DNA of 64,000 nucleotides, taken from Clostridia bacterium (lineage in GTDB: Bacteria > Bacillota > Clostridia > Christensenellales > Aristaeellaceae). The stretch spans positions 62,001 to 126,000 of the forward strand of contig JAFWQA010000006.1 of the NCBI GenBank assembly GCA_017509255.1, written 5' to 3'. How positions within the stretch are numbered: position 1 is the stretch's first letter; each line of letters starts with the position of its first letter. A program made the translations under genes and the position numbers. The notes below the pieces were generated by a model. That model was not told the origin of the DNA. It searched no databases and worked only from the letters and a program-made list of their open reading frames with translations. Below, in pieces: positions 7,283-15,678 of this stretch.

Positions 7283-7915
7283 ATGTCTGACAAGCCCTTC
7301 ACCGTTTCCGTTTCGCAGATGCGTGAAGCGGACGCCTTTACCGTCCGGGCCGGCACACCGTCAAAGGAGCTGATGCTCCGCGCGGCGCAGGGCGTGCTGG
7401 ATGCGATGAACAGCCTCTGGAAGCACCGGCGTACTGCCGTTGTCTGCGGCAGCGGCAATAACGGCGGTGACGGATACGCGCTGGCTATGCTGCTGGCAGA
7501 GCGCGGCGCCGATGCGGATATCGTCCGCCTTTCGGACAGGCTGACGGATGACGGCGCATTCTATCTGGAAAAATGCCGGCAATTGGGCATCGGGGAGCAT
7601 TCCCTGGAGCATGTGCGCCTTTCCGATTATGACATCGTCGTGGACTGCGTCCTCGGCACGGGCTTCTCCGGCGAACCGCGCGAGCCTGCCTCCGGAGCGA
7701 TACGCTCGATCAACGCTGCCCGGGAGGAAGGCGCTTACGTGATCTCCGTGGATATCAACTCCGGCATGAACGGAGACACCGGGGAAGCCGTCCTCGCTGT
7801 AAAGAGCGATCTGACCGTTTCCGTCGGATTTCTGAAAACCGGTATGCTTCTCGGCCGCTCCGGCGAGCTGATCGGCCGGCTGGTCAATGCGGATATCGGT
7901 ATCCGGCTGCCCTGA
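7283..7915 (+). CDS. nnrE: NAD(P)H-hydrate epimerase (YjeF N-terminal domain)
   Basis: 210 residues forming a stand-alone epimerase that interconverts R- and S-NAD(P)HX so that damaged cofactor can be repaired by the dehydratase. Visible motifs: VVCGSGNNGGDGYALA (nucleotide-binding loop), YDIVVDCVLGTGFSG (catalytic aspartate region), and ISVDINSGMNGDTG. In many bacteria this domain is fused to the NnrD dehydratase; here it is separate and no NnrD is in the window. AGGAGG lies 8 bp before the ATG at 7283. Upstream in-frame starts overlap the preceding terminator and have no ribosome binding site. The next gene has its own promoter. Confidence 0.85.
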   Translation: MSDKPFTVSVSQMREADAFTVRAGTPSKELMLRAAQGVLDAMNSLWKHRRTAVVCGSGNNGGDGYALAMLLAERGADADIVRLSDRLTDDGAFYLEKCRQLGIGEHSLEHVRLSDYDIVVDCVLGTGFSGEPREPASGAIRSINAAREEGAYVISVDINSGMNGDTGEAVLAVKSDLTVSVGFLKTGMLLGRSGELIGRLVNADIGIRLP

Positions 7916-7963
7916 GCAGGCTCGTCCGCCCTTCTCGCTCTTCCCTTCCGGGAGGAGTTTTTC

Positions 7964-7992
7964 TTGCGCTGCAGAAGGATCTCCGATATAAT
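7964..7992 (+). promoter_or_regulatory. Promoter of the MATE gene
   Basis: TTGCGC (7964-7969), 17-bp spacer, TATAAT (7987-7992), 32 bp before the MATE start at 8025. Confidence 0.7.
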
Positions 7993-8024
7993 GAAAAAAG
8001 TTTTTTTATAAGGAAGCGAAGCGG

Positions 8025-9380
8025 ATGAAAAGCAGCCGGAGCCAGTATGAAAGGATGACACAGGAATCGATCCCGCGTCTGATCGCGGCGCTGTCCGTCC
8101 CGACCATTCTCAGCATGCTGGTCACCAACATCTACAACCTGGTGGATACTGCCTTCGTCGGTCGGCTCGGCACCAGTCAGAGCGGCGCGGTCGGCGTCAT
8201 CTTCGGCTTCATGTCGGTCATTCAGGCTGTCGGCTTCATGTTCGGCCAGGGCTCCGGCAGCATCGCGGCCCGCCTGCTCGGCAGCCGGGACCCGGAAACC
8301 GCGTCCCGCGTCGCCACGGCGGGTGTCGCCGGCTCTGTTTCCCTCGGCCTGCTGATTTCCCTGATCAGTGCCCCGCTGATGGATCCCATCGTCCGCTTGC
8401 TCGGCAGCACGGAGACGATCGCTCCCCACGCCAAAAGCTATCTGACCTATATCCTGATCGCCGCGCCCTTTATGACCGGCAGCTATACGCTCAACAATCT
8501 GCTCCGCTATCAGGGCAAGGCGAATCTCGGCATGGTCGGGCTGATGGCCGGCGCGGTCCTGAATATTGCTCTGGACCCGTTCCTCATGTTCACGCTGGAT
8601 CTCGGCATTGCCGGAGCCGCTGTCGCGACGGGCGCCAGCCAGATCATCTCCTTCGGGATCCTGCTCAGCATGTTCCTCCGCGGAAAAACGGAGCTCCGCC
8701 TGGACCTTCGGCACATGGATGCGCGGCCTTCTGCCTTCGGGAATATCATGGCGACCGGACTCCCGAGCATGCTGCGCCAGGTGCTGAACAGCTTCGCCAC
8801 CATCCTGCTGAACGGCTATGCCTCCGCCTATGGGGATGAGGCCGTTGCCGCCATGAGCATCGTCAGCCGGATCTCCTTCTTCGTTTTTGCCCTGTCCCTC
8901 GGCATTGGCCAGGGCTTCCAGCCCGTCAGCGCCTTCAACTACGGCGCCGGAAAATATGCCCGGCTGCGCAGGGCCTTCTGGGTCACCGTCCTTATCAGCG
9001 AAAGCGTTATCCTGGTCACCTCCATGACCTGCCTCGCTCTTTCCGGGCGCCTGATCCAGGTCTTCCGGGATGATCCGGCCGTCATTGAGATCGGCACCCG
9101 CGCCCTGCAGCTGCAGATGGTCACCATCCTCTTCCTGCCCTTCACCATGAGCACGGAAATGCTGTACCAGAGCACTGGGCACCGTCTCGGCGCGTCCTTC
9201 CTGTCTTCGGCGCGCAGCGGGCTTTTCTTCATCCCCGCCCTGATCCTCCTGGCGAACCTCCGTGGGCTGAACGGCATTCAGGAGGCGCAGCCTGCCGCGT
9301 ATCTCCTCTCCGTCCCCCTGAGCCTCTTCTTCATACTCCTCTTTATGAAAAAACTCCCGAAGCAGGATCGGGAAACCTGA
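8025..9380 (+). CDS. MATE-family multidrug/sodium antiporter
   Basis: 451 residues with about twelve transmembrane segments in two similar halves, the standard MATE length. The first half opens with PTILSMLVTNIYNLVDTAFVGRLGT and the second with GLPSMLRQVLNSFATILLNGYASAYGDEAVAAMSIVSRI. GIGQGFQPVSAFNYGAGKY is the most recognisable family block. Such proteins export cationic drugs or metabolites in exchange for sodium or protons. Substrate cannot be deduced. AGGAAGCG precedes the ATG, and a strong hairpin terminator follows at 9391. Confidence 0.9.
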   Translation: MKSSRSQYERMTQESIPRLIAALSVPTILSMLVTNIYNLVDTAFVGRLGTSQSGAVGVIFGFMSVIQAVGFMFGQGSGSIAARLLGSRDPETASRVATAGVAGSVSLGLLISLISAPLMDPIVRLLGSTETIAPHAKSYLTYILIAAPFMTGSYTLNNLLRYQGKANLGMVGLMAGAVLNIALDPFLMFTLDLGIAGAAVATGASQIISFGILLSMFLRGKTELRLDLRHMDARPSAFGNIMATGLPSMLRQVLNSFATILLNGYASAYGDEAVAAMSIVSRISFFVFALSLGIGQGFQPVSAFNYGAGKYARLRRAFWVTVLISESVILVTSMTCLALSGRLIQVFRDDPAVIEIGTRALQLQMVTILFLPFTMSTEMLYQSTGHRLGASFLSSARSGLFFIPALILLANLRGLNGIQEAQPAAYLLSVPLSLFFILLFMKKLPKQDRET

Positions 9381-9390
9381 AAGCATACGG

Positions 9391-9421
9391 AAAAAACTGC
9401 CGGCCCTCCGGCAGTTTTCCT
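9391..9421 (+). terminator. Terminator after the MATE gene
   Basis: AAAACTGCCGG (9393-9403), loop CCCT, CCGGCAGTTTT (9408-9418), then CCTTAT. Confidence 0.85.
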
Positions 9422-9483
9422 TATACGTCCGGATCTTCCCGCCTACGGCAGGCAGATCTTACCGCCCGCATATCCTTCCGGAT

Positions 9484-9522
9484 AAAAAACACAGGCAGCG
9501 GAATGAAGCTCCTCTGCCTGTG
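9484..9522 (-). terminator. Terminator after the DEAD-box helicase gene
   Basis: CACAGGCAG (9514-9522 on the minus strand) pairs with CTGCCTGTG (9490-9498), followed on the minus strand by TTTTTTATC. It lies just beyond the helicase stop at 9530. Confidence 0.8.
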
Positions 9523-9529
9523 CTGTTTT

Positions 9530-11164
9530 TTACAGGTAGGCGTCCCAGTCGATGGCGGTCGTACTGTGCAGGGAAGTTCCCTGGCCGATCGGTTTGATTT
9601 CCGGCGCCGGAGCCCGTTCCGCCGTGTCGTTTCGCAGGCTGGTTCCGCTGCCGAAAACGGGCCTTTCCGCTGCAGGTTCCTCTTCCCATGGTTTTTCGTC
9701 CGGCAGCTGCAGTCCCGGCTTCTTCCGGGGCTTCTGCGGCCGAAGCTCCGGCCTTTTGGCTGTCCTCATCACGGGAGCGGCCGTCCCCTCACGGCGCTTT
9801 TCCGGAACGTTGCGTTTTCCCGGAAGGCTGCCTTTTTCCTTCGTCTGTTTTTCTGGCTTTTTCGCCAGGGCCGTCTGCGGAAGCTTCCGGCCCCTGCTTT
9901 CGCCTTTCCCGTTCCTCGCCGTGTTCTCGTTCCTGCGTTCGAAACGGGTCTTTCTTTCCGGCATGGCTTCGCCCCTGCTGTTGAGCTTTGCGGGTCTCGG
10001 CACCGGTGTTTTCGGCGGCGTGGGGGTAAAATTCTCCATCGGCCACTCGCTCTTTTCTTCGCGCAGGTGCTTACCGATCAGCTTTTCGATCTGTCCCAGC
10101 TGCTTCGTTTCATCGATGCAGCAGAAGGAGATCGCCCGTCCGCTCCTCCCGGCGCGGCCTGTACGGCCGATCCGGTGAATATAGGATTCCGGCTCGTTGG
10201 GCAGGTCATAGTTGATCACATGGCTCAGTCCGGCGATATCCAGCCCGCGGGCTGCGATATCCGTCGCGACCATCACCTTGCTTTCGCCGCTCTTGAAGCG
10301 GTTCAGCGCGTTCTGCCGCGCTCCCTGGCTCTTGTCGCCGTGGATCCCGACCGCGTCGATCCCGCTGCGCTTCAGCTCGCGCACGATCCTGTCCACGCCG
10401 TGCTTGGTCCGGGAAAATACCAGGGCGTTTTCCACGTCCTCGCATTTGAGCAGGTGTGCCAGCAGATGCCGCTTGTTCGGCTTGTCCACATAATACAGGC
10501 ACTGATCGATCGCGTCCACCGTTGACGTGACCGGGTCCACCTTCACCGTTTCCGGATCCTTCAGCAGGTCCAGCGCCAGCTTTTCCACCTCCGCGGGCAT
10601 GGTGGCGGAGAACAGCAGCGTCTGCCTTTTTTCCGGAATGGCCTTCACGATCCTTCTCACATCGTGGATAAATCCCATGTCCAGCATCCGGTCGGCCTCA
10701 TCCAGCACAAAGATCTCCAGATAATCCGTCCGGATCAGTCCCTGCCCCATCAGGTCCAGCAGGCGGCCGGGGCAGGCGATCACGATATCCGCTCCCCGGT
10801 GCAGCGCTTCCACCTGGTTCACCTGGCTGACACCGCCGAAAAGCACACAGGCGGTCAGTCCGAATTTTTTCCCGTAAAGGATGAAATTGTCATAGGTCTG
10901 CTGCGCCAGCTCCCGCGTCGGGGAAAGGATCAGCGCGCGGATCACGCGGCTGTCATTCACACTGCCGGATTCCTTCAGCCGCTGCAGGATCGGCAGGGCA
11001 AAGGCCGCTGTTTTGCCGGTCCCTGTCTGGGCGCAGCCCAGCACGTCACGTCCGGCCAGCACCAACGGTACGGTTTCCCTCTGGATCGGCGTCGGTTCGG
11101 TATAACCGCTGCGGCGTACATTCTCCAGCAGCGGAGCGCAAAGTCCTAGTTCCTGAAAAGTCAT
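9530..11164 (-). CDS. DEAD-box ATP-dependent RNA helicase, RhlE-like, with basic tail
   Basis: 544 residues. The helicase core (about 1-365) has the Q motif ending EPTPIQ, motif I AQTGTGKT, motif II DEAD (VLDEADRMLDMGF), motif III SAT, and motif VI HRIGRTGRAG, in canonical order. The remaining 180 residues are a low-complexity, lysine/arginine/proline-rich tail (PPKTPVPRPAKLNS, KPEKQTKEKGSLPGKR), probably an RNA-binding extension, ending in an acidic SIDWDAYL-like terminus. Such helicases remodel rRNA or mRNA structure. The ATG at 11164 starts MTFQELGL, where the family normally begins. A start 39 bp upstream was considered and has no better ribosome binding site. Confidence 0.9.
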   Translation of the reverse strand: MTFQELGLCAPLLENVRRSGYTEPTPIQRETVPLVLAGRDVLGCAQTGTGKTAAFALPILQRLKESGSVNDSRVIRALILSPTRELAQQTYDNFILYGKKFGLTACVLFGGVSQVNQVEALHRGADIVIACPGRLLDLMGQGLIRTDYLEIFVLDEADRMLDMGFIHDVRRIVKAIPEKRQTLLFSATMPAEVEKLALDLLKDPETVKVDPVTSTVDAIDQCLYYVDKPNKRHLLAHLLKCEDVENALVFSRTKHGVDRIVRELKRSGIDAVGIHGDKSQGARQNALNRFKSGESKVMVATDIAARGLDIAGLSHVINYDLPNEPESYIHRIGRTGRAGRSGRAISFCCIDETKQLGQIEKLIGKHLREEKSEWPMENFTPTPPKTPVPRPAKLNSRGEAMPERKTRFERRNENTARNGKGESRGRKLPQTALAKKPEKQTKEKGSLPGKRNVPEKRREGTAAPVMRTAKRPELRPQKPRKKPGLQLPDEKPWEEEPAAERPVFGSGTSLRNDTAERAPAPEIKPIGQGTSLHSTTAIDWDAYL

Positions 11165-11245
11165 GCATTCATTCCCATCATTTTTTGTCGTGCCCGGAAG
11201 CACGCAAAGCGCAGTATATCACAAAACCTCCCGTTTTGAAAAGCA

Positions 11246-11290
11246 CAAAAAAGGAACGCGGCCCCCGCTTGCCTGCGCCGGCCGCGTTCC
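11246..11290 (-). terminator. Terminator after the acyl-CoA synthetase fusion gene
   Basis: GGAACGCGGCC (about 11280-11290 on the minus strand) pairs with GGCCGCGTTCC (about 11253-11263), followed by TTTTTTGTG. Confidence 0.85.
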
Positions 11291-11320
11291 GTATTCCTTT
11301 GGTCAGTATCCTTCCCCGTT

Positions 11321-13588
11321 TTACAGCTGGTTGCGCATGATCTTGCCGGAGATGGTCTTGGGCAGCTCATCCCGGAAAACGATCTGGCGTGGATACTTGT
11401 AGGGCGCCGTATGGCTCTTGACGTATTCCTGGATCTCCTTCTTCAGCTCATCGGTGCCCTTCGTGCCCTTGGTCAGCACGATGGATGCCTTCACGATCTG
11501 CCCACGTACCTCATCCGGCGCGGCGGACACGCCGCATTCCAGCACATAAGGCAGCTCCATGATCACGCTTTCGATCTCGAACGGCCCGATCCGGTAGCCG
11601 GAGGACTTGATCACGTCGTCCACGCGGCTGACGTACCAGAAATAACCGTCCTCGTCACGCCAGGCGGTGTCGCCGGTGTGGTACAGCCCGTCGTGCCAGG
11701 CTTCCTTTGTCTTCTCCTCGTCCAGGTAATACTCCCTGTAGAGGCCGACGGGGACCTCCTTGTCGGTGCGGATCACGATCTCGCCTACGTCGCCGGATGC
11801 CACCGGGTTGCCCTCGGGATCCACGATGTCCACGTCGTACTGCGGGTTAGCCCGGCCCATGGAGCCGATCTTCGGCTTTGTGCCGTACAGGTTGCCGATC
11901 GTCAGAGTGGTTTCAGTCTGTCCGAAGCCCTCCATGATCTCCAGCCCGGTCGCCTCCTTGAACCGCTTGAACACCTCCGGATTCAGTGCCTCGCCTGCGG
12001 TCGTCATATGGTGGATGGAGGACAGGTCGTATTTGGACAGATCCTCCTTGATGAACATCCGCAGCATGGTGGGCGGCGCGCAGAAGGTCGTTATGTTGTA
12101 CTTCTTGAACATCGGCAGGATATCGTCGGCGTTGAACCTGTCGAAGTCATATACGAACACTGCTCCCTCGCACATCCACTGCCCGTACAGCTTCCCCCAC
12201 AGTGACTTGCCCCAGCCCGTGTCCGAGATCGTCAGGTGCAGGCCGTCCCTTTCGCAGCAGTGCCAGTATTTTGCCGTCACGTAATGGCCCAGGGCGTACG
12301 TATGCCTGTGCGCGGCCATCTTCGGGTTTCCCGTGGTGCCGGAGGTAAAGAACATCAGGGCGATATCGTCGCCGCAGGAGCAGCCGGGTTTCCGCGTCAG
12401 CCGGGAGGAATAGAGCGGATATTCTTCATTGAAATTCCTCCAGCCCTCGCGCTCGCCGTTCACGATCAGCAGGTGCTCCACTGTCGGGCAGTTCTTCGCC
12501 GCTGCCTCCGCGATCTGGGCTGTATCCCCGTCAGCCGTGCAGATCAGCGCTTTGACGCCGGCTGCCTGGAAGCGGTATTCAAAGTCGTGCTGCTTCAGCT
12601 GGTTCGTCGCAGGGATCGCGATCGCGCCGATCTTGTGCAGCGCGGTCATGGTGAACCAGAACTGGTAATGCCGCTTCATCACGAGCATCACCCTGTCGCC
12701 CTTGCGGATGCCTATACTCGTCAGGTAATTGGCCACGCGGTTGGAGTTCTTGCGGATATCCTGGAAAGTAAAGCGCTGCTCGTTGTGATGCTTGTCCACA
12801 TAGAGCATGGCCAGCTTGTCCGGATATTTTTCCGCGATGGCGTCCACCACATCAAAGCCGAAATTGAAGGTCTCCGTATTCCGGAAGTGGATATCCTTCA
12901 GCCTGCCTTTTTCGTCCTCCTCGCAGTCCACAAACTTTTCCGCCAGGATCGGCGTTTCATCCAGGCGGGGCATTTCGTGCACGGTCAGGGATTCCTCCGC
13001 CTCATCCTCACCAGGCAGGATCACGGCCAGGAATTCGCAGGCGGCGCCGGCCACGGCGATCATCCCGTGAGGATTGGCTGAATTGTAGAAGATGCTGTCT
13101 CCCTCGTGCAGCACTTCCTCGTGGTCTCCGACACGGACCTTCAGGGTCCCGTGCAGCACCAGGTCAAATTCCTGCCCGCGGTGGGTCACCGTATGGATCG
13201 GCTGGTTCTGCTGCGCCTCGGAATATTCGTACCGGACCCAGTACGGCTCCGCTTTCTTGTCCTTGAACTTGGGAGCCAGGTTGGAAATGGCGATGCCTTC
13301 CTCCTTCGCGGTGGTTTCACCGTGGCCCCTGCGCGTTACCGTGTAGGTGGACAGGAAAGCGTTATGGCCCTCCAGCAGCTCGGTCAGCTCCATATTGAAG
13401 GTCGTTGCGCACTTATATATAAATGTGAAAGGCAGGTCGACCTGTGCGGATTCATACTGGGCGTACATTTCCGGAGTAACTTCGGTCTTCTCGGCCATTT
13501 CCTCTTCAGTCCAGCCCAGAATTTCCCGCATCTCCCTGATTCTGGATGCAATCGCCGCAAGCTGCCTCATATCAGTCTGGGTCGTCAT
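11321..13588 (-). CDS. HTH-cupin-acyl-CoA synthetase (AMP-forming) three-domain fusion
   Basis: 755 residues. Residues about 10-65 form an XRE-type helix-turn-helix (REILGWTEEEMAEKTEVTPEMY). About 110-195 form a cupin barrel (THRGQEFDLVLHGTLKV, EGDSIFYNSANPHGM). About 225-755 form an AMP-forming ligase with the P-loop FFTSGTTGNPKM, YHTGDTAWRDEDGYFW, the hinge KSSGYRIGPFEIES, and the C-terminal catalytic lysine in KTISGKIMRNQL. The ligase resembles acetyl- and medium-chain acyl-CoA synthetases and would turn a carboxylic acid, CoA and ATP into acyl-CoA. The regulator-like N-terminus may sense a small molecule. Expression is controlled by the T-box leader at 13607-13880, apparently for isoleucine, which points to a branched-chain acid substrate. 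Confidence 0.9.
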   Translation of the reverse strand: MTTQTDMRQLAAIASRIREMREILGWTEEEMAEKTEVTPEMYAQYESAQVDLPFTFIYKCATTFNMELTELLEGHNAFLSTYTVTRRGHGETTAKEEGIAISNLAPKFKDKKAEPYWVRYEYSEAQQNQPIHTVTHRGQEFDLVLHGTLKVRVGDHEEVLHEGDSIFYNSANPHGMIAVAGAACEFLAVILPGEDEAEESLTVHEMPRLDETPILAEKFVDCEEDEKGRLKDIHFRNTETFNFGFDVVDAIAEKYPDKLAMLYVDKHHNEQRFTFQDIRKNSNRVANYLTSIGIRKGDRVMLVMKRHYQFWFTMTALHKIGAIAIPATNQLKQHDFEYRFQAAGVKALICTADGDTAQIAEAAAKNCPTVEHLLIVNGEREGWRNFNEEYPLYSSRLTRKPGCSCGDDIALMFFTSGTTGNPKMAAHRHTYALGHYVTAKYWHCCERDGLHLTISDTGWGKSLWGKLYGQWMCEGAVFVYDFDRFNADDILPMFKKYNITTFCAPPTMLRMFIKEDLSKYDLSSIHHMTTAGEALNPEVFKRFKEATGLEIMEGFGQTETTLTIGNLYGTKPKIGSMGRANPQYDVDIVDPEGNPVASGDVGEIVIRTDKEVPVGLYREYYLDEEKTKEAWHDGLYHTGDTAWRDEDGYFWYVSRVDDVIKSSGYRIGPFEIESVIMELPYVLECGVSAAPDEVRGQIVKASIVLTKGTKGTDELKKEIQEYVKSHTAPYKYPRQIVFRDELPKTISGKIMRNQL

Positions 13589-13606
13589 AACGGTTTCCCC
13601 CTTTAC

Positions 13607-13880
13607 AAAATAAAAATCCGTCTCATGCTTTCGCTTGAGACGGATGATTGATCCGCGGTACCACTCAACTTGTGTGTTTCCACACCACCTTCAGGCGCTG
13701 TCACGCCCTATGCCTTTACGCAGCCTCACGGGAGACGCCTACTTGTTTTCATTCTTTCGGATCTCCGGCTCAGAAGTGATAGGATATCGGCTTTGTTCCG
13801 TCGGGCTCGCACCGTATGCCCGGCTCTCTGAAAGGACCTCCCGCCGCTCCGTCTTCGTCACAGCCTTTATATTCAGTTCG
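13607..13880 (-). promoter_or_regulatory. T-box leader, apparently isoleucine-specific
   Basis: Read on the minus strand. The stem I apical region has CAGAGAGCCGGG and GGTGCGAGCCCG. The specifier loop carries ATC followed by A (codon 13780-13778), next to CTTCTGAG, which pairs with the 5' GAAG. The T-box core GTGGTACCGCGG (about 13653-13664) carries TGGT, which pairs with an ACCA tRNA end. An intrinsic terminator follows: ATCCGTCTCA pairs with TGAGACGGAT, then TTTTATTTT (13607-13645). Uncharged tRNA-Ile would stabilise the antiterminator and switch on the downstream gene. The class is certain; the AUC specifier rests on manual alignment. Confidence 0.93.
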
Positions 13881-13886
13881 TTGCAA

Positions 13887-13915
13887 AGTTTATCACCGTT
13901 CTTTTACGCTGTCAA
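13887..13915 (-). promoter_or_regulatory. Promoter of the T-box transcript
   Basis: On the minus strand, TTGACA (13910-13915), 17-bp spacer, TAAACT (13887-13892). The start would be near 13880, directly before stem I. Confidence 0.8.
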
Positions 13916-14227
13916 TCTCAAAAAACACTTTTTGAACAAAAAAACTGCACAGTGCCTTTTCCCTTTCCACGGTCAGATGCTCCATTCCGTGCTGACAGTC
14001 TCATGCTCTGCCGCGCGGCGGAAAATACCGTTTTCCTTTTTACGAAGCTCGGCAGGGTGCCGGCCTCTGCCATTCTTCTGTCCTTCGGCACATTCCAGGG
14101 AGCTCCTCCTTCGCGCAGAGCAGGATGCTCTCTCCGGCCCCTTCCTTGCGGTCAGTCAACTTTTCCCCCTCTTTCATAACGCTGTTTCATAACAGTGTTA
14201 TGATCCTTTCACCCGGATCCTTTCCTG
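13916..14227. other. 312-bp non-coding stretch with one strong dyad
   Basis: Lies between the T-box promoter and the YjdF-like gene. Open frames here have no ribosome binding site or family-like sequence. The only structure seen is the palindrome at 14175-14202, listed separately. Confidence 0.6.
14175..14202. repeat. Operator-like perfect dyad
   Basis: CATAACGCTGTT (14175-14186), loop TCAT, AACAGTGTTATG (14191-14202): a 12-bp inverted repeat with a single G-T mismatch. No T-run follows on either strand, so it is not a clear terminator. The half-site resembles TetR-family operators. Confidence 0.5.
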
Positions 14228-15127
14228 TCAGGACGGTTCCTGCAAAACCTGTTCATTTTTTTCGCCGCCTGCGGCGCTCTTTTCATCTTTCTCCGCGGGG
14301 TGTGCTTCCGGTTCCGGAGATGGCTGAAGCATCAGCCCCGTCACAAGCTTCTCGTGTCTGCTGTTTTTGACATAGATGTATCCGAACGCACTGAAAACCG
14401 CCGCGCCGATCAGGTTGACAAACATGTCCTTCACGGTATCCACAAGGCCGATATCCAGATAACCGCCCTCCAGAACGACGGTTTCGCCGCCGGCTGTCTC
14501 GATCACAGTCCGTACCACGTCCTGCACCGGCACGGCCTTCCCGGCTTTTTCAAAATCCAGATAATGGGACAGGAAGCTCTGTACCAGCGTATCCCGCTGG
14601 GTGTCGTGCGTCACCAGGATCCGCTCCGTAATAAATTCAAACATTTCCCATACGGCCCCGATGGTCATGGAAAAGCAGAATGCCGCCAGCGCCATATAGA
14701 AGGGGGACAAATGGATATTGGGGCTGTTCCGGTTCAGCAGATATACCATGGAAAAGCCGACCGCCGCGGCCAGGAATCCGTTGGTCGTATGCAGCATCGT
14801 GTCCCATAGCGGAATGATCTCATAATAATTATTGACCTCGCCCAGGATCTCGGCGGCAAATATGAAAATGTAGATGATGGCGGCAAAAACCGAAGGGATC
14901 CGGATCCGGAATATCCTTTCCGCATAGGCGGGGAGCAGAAAAAGCAGCAGCGCCAGGATGCAGGTCCCGAAACTTTCGTACCGTCCGGTCATCAGGCACC
15001 GTACGGCAGTCAGCAGGACAAGGATCCGCAGGACAACGGAAAGAATGAAGGTTTTGCCTTCCCTTTCCCTTTTTTCCTTCAGGCTCTGAACATAACGGCT
15101 GATTGAAAGCATCTTCGGTTTTCCCAT
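14228..15127 (-). CDS. YjdF-like (DUF2238) integral membrane protein
   Basis: 299 residues. About six transmembrane segments lie between residues 30 and 200 and another near 245-262. The block IPLWDTMLHTTNGFLAAAVGFSMVYLLN matches the conserved W-D-x-x-H-x-x-x-G-F pattern of the YjdF/DUF2238 family. AVWEMFEFITERI and DTVKDMFVNLIGAAVFSAFGYIYVK are further conserved elements with acidic and aromatic residues. The last 35 residues are charged (EAHPAEKDEKSAAGGEKN) and probably cytoplasmic. Function is unknown for the family. The ATG at 15127 is preceded by AAGGAA at good distance. An upstream TTG at 15169 has no ribosome binding site. Confidence 0.75.
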   Translation of the reverse strand: MGKPKMLSISRYVQSLKEKREREGKTFILSVVLRILVLLTAVRCLMTGRYESFGTCILALLLFLLPAYAERIFRIRIPSVFAAIIYIFIFAAEILGEVNNYYEIIPLWDTMLHTTNGFLAAAVGFSMVYLLNRNSPNIHLSPFYMALAAFCFSMTIGAVWEMFEFITERILVTHDTQRDTLVQSFLSHYLDFEKAGKAVPVQDVVRTVIETAGGETVVLEGGYLDIGLVDTVKDMFVNLIGAAVFSAFGYIYVKNSRHEKLVTGLMLQPSPEPEAHPAEKDEKSAAGGEKNEQVLQEPS

Positions 15128-15352
15128 TTTTGAGTTCCTTCCGGCAGTTTGGTTCCGTTTTACAGTCAATGGAAACAGGAAAAGTGTATCATGCGCGGGC
15201 CCGGATTACAATGTCATGCGCCTCAAAAAATAATTTTAGATGTGTATCGTTCATAGTCCTTTTACATATAATCAGGTATAGTGCCGGGTCGGTTGAAAAT
15301 AGATTGAAAGCCGTCTCGATCCGGGGACGCGGAATAAAGAGGATCAGGCAGC

Positions 15353-15380
15353 AAAAAAACCGCCGTTTCTGTACGGCGGC
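15353..15380 (-). terminator. Terminator of the tRNA operon
   Basis: On the minus strand CCGCCGT, a short loop, ACGGCGG, then TTTTTTT (plus-strand A-run 15353-15359). It lies about 20 bp beyond the last tRNA. Confidence 0.85.
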
Positions 15381-15398
15381 CTGAAGGGTATAAAAAAG

Positions 15399-15469
15399 AG
15401 CGGGTGATGGGAATCGAACCCACGTTACCAGCTTGGAAGGCTGGAGCTCTGCCATTGAGCTACACCCGC
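15399..15469 (-). tRNA. tRNA-Gly(TCC)
   Basis: Acceptor GCGGGTG/CACCCGC, D-loop AGCTCAATGGCAGAGC, anticodon stem CCAGC-CTTCCAA-GCTGG giving TCC, T-loop GGTTCGATTCC. CCA is not encoded. Last gene of the seven-tRNA array. Confidence 0.95.
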
Positions 15470-15472
15470 AGA

Positions 15473-15547
15473 TGGAGCGGTAGACGGGATTCGGACCCGC
15501 GACATCCACCTTGGCAAGGTGGCACTCTACCACTGAGCTACTACCGC
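15473..15547 (-). tRNA. tRNA-Gly(GCC)
   Basis: Acceptor GCGGTAG/CTACCGC, anticodon loop TTGCCAA giving GCC, T-loop GGTCCGAATCC. The 3' CCA is encoded. It lies four bases from the neighbouring tRNA-Gly(TCC). Confidence 0.95.
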
Positions 15548-15573
15548 ATATCCACTGCAAAAACCGGGGTAAG

Positions 15574-15653
15574 TGCGGACGAAGAGACTCGAACTCTTAC
15601 GTCTGAGACACCGGAACCTAAATCCGGCGCGTCTGCCATTCCGCCACGCCCGC
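15574..15653 (-). tRNA. tRNA-Leu(TAG)
   Basis: Acceptor GCGGGCG/CGTCCGC. Anticodon stem CCGGA-TTTAGGT-TCCGG gives TAG. The variable arm is shortened (about GTGTCTCAGAC), total 80 nt. CCA not encoded. Confidence 0.93.
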
Positions 15654-15678
15654 TTGGTCCCGGCGAAGGCAGGAAAAG

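Noticed and set aside
7884-9386. 500-codon minus-strand frame opposite the MATE gene
   Set aside because: Its product is compositionally odd (Gly, Gln, Ala, Asp, Arg) and shadows the codon bias of the MATE gene, which has all family motifs.
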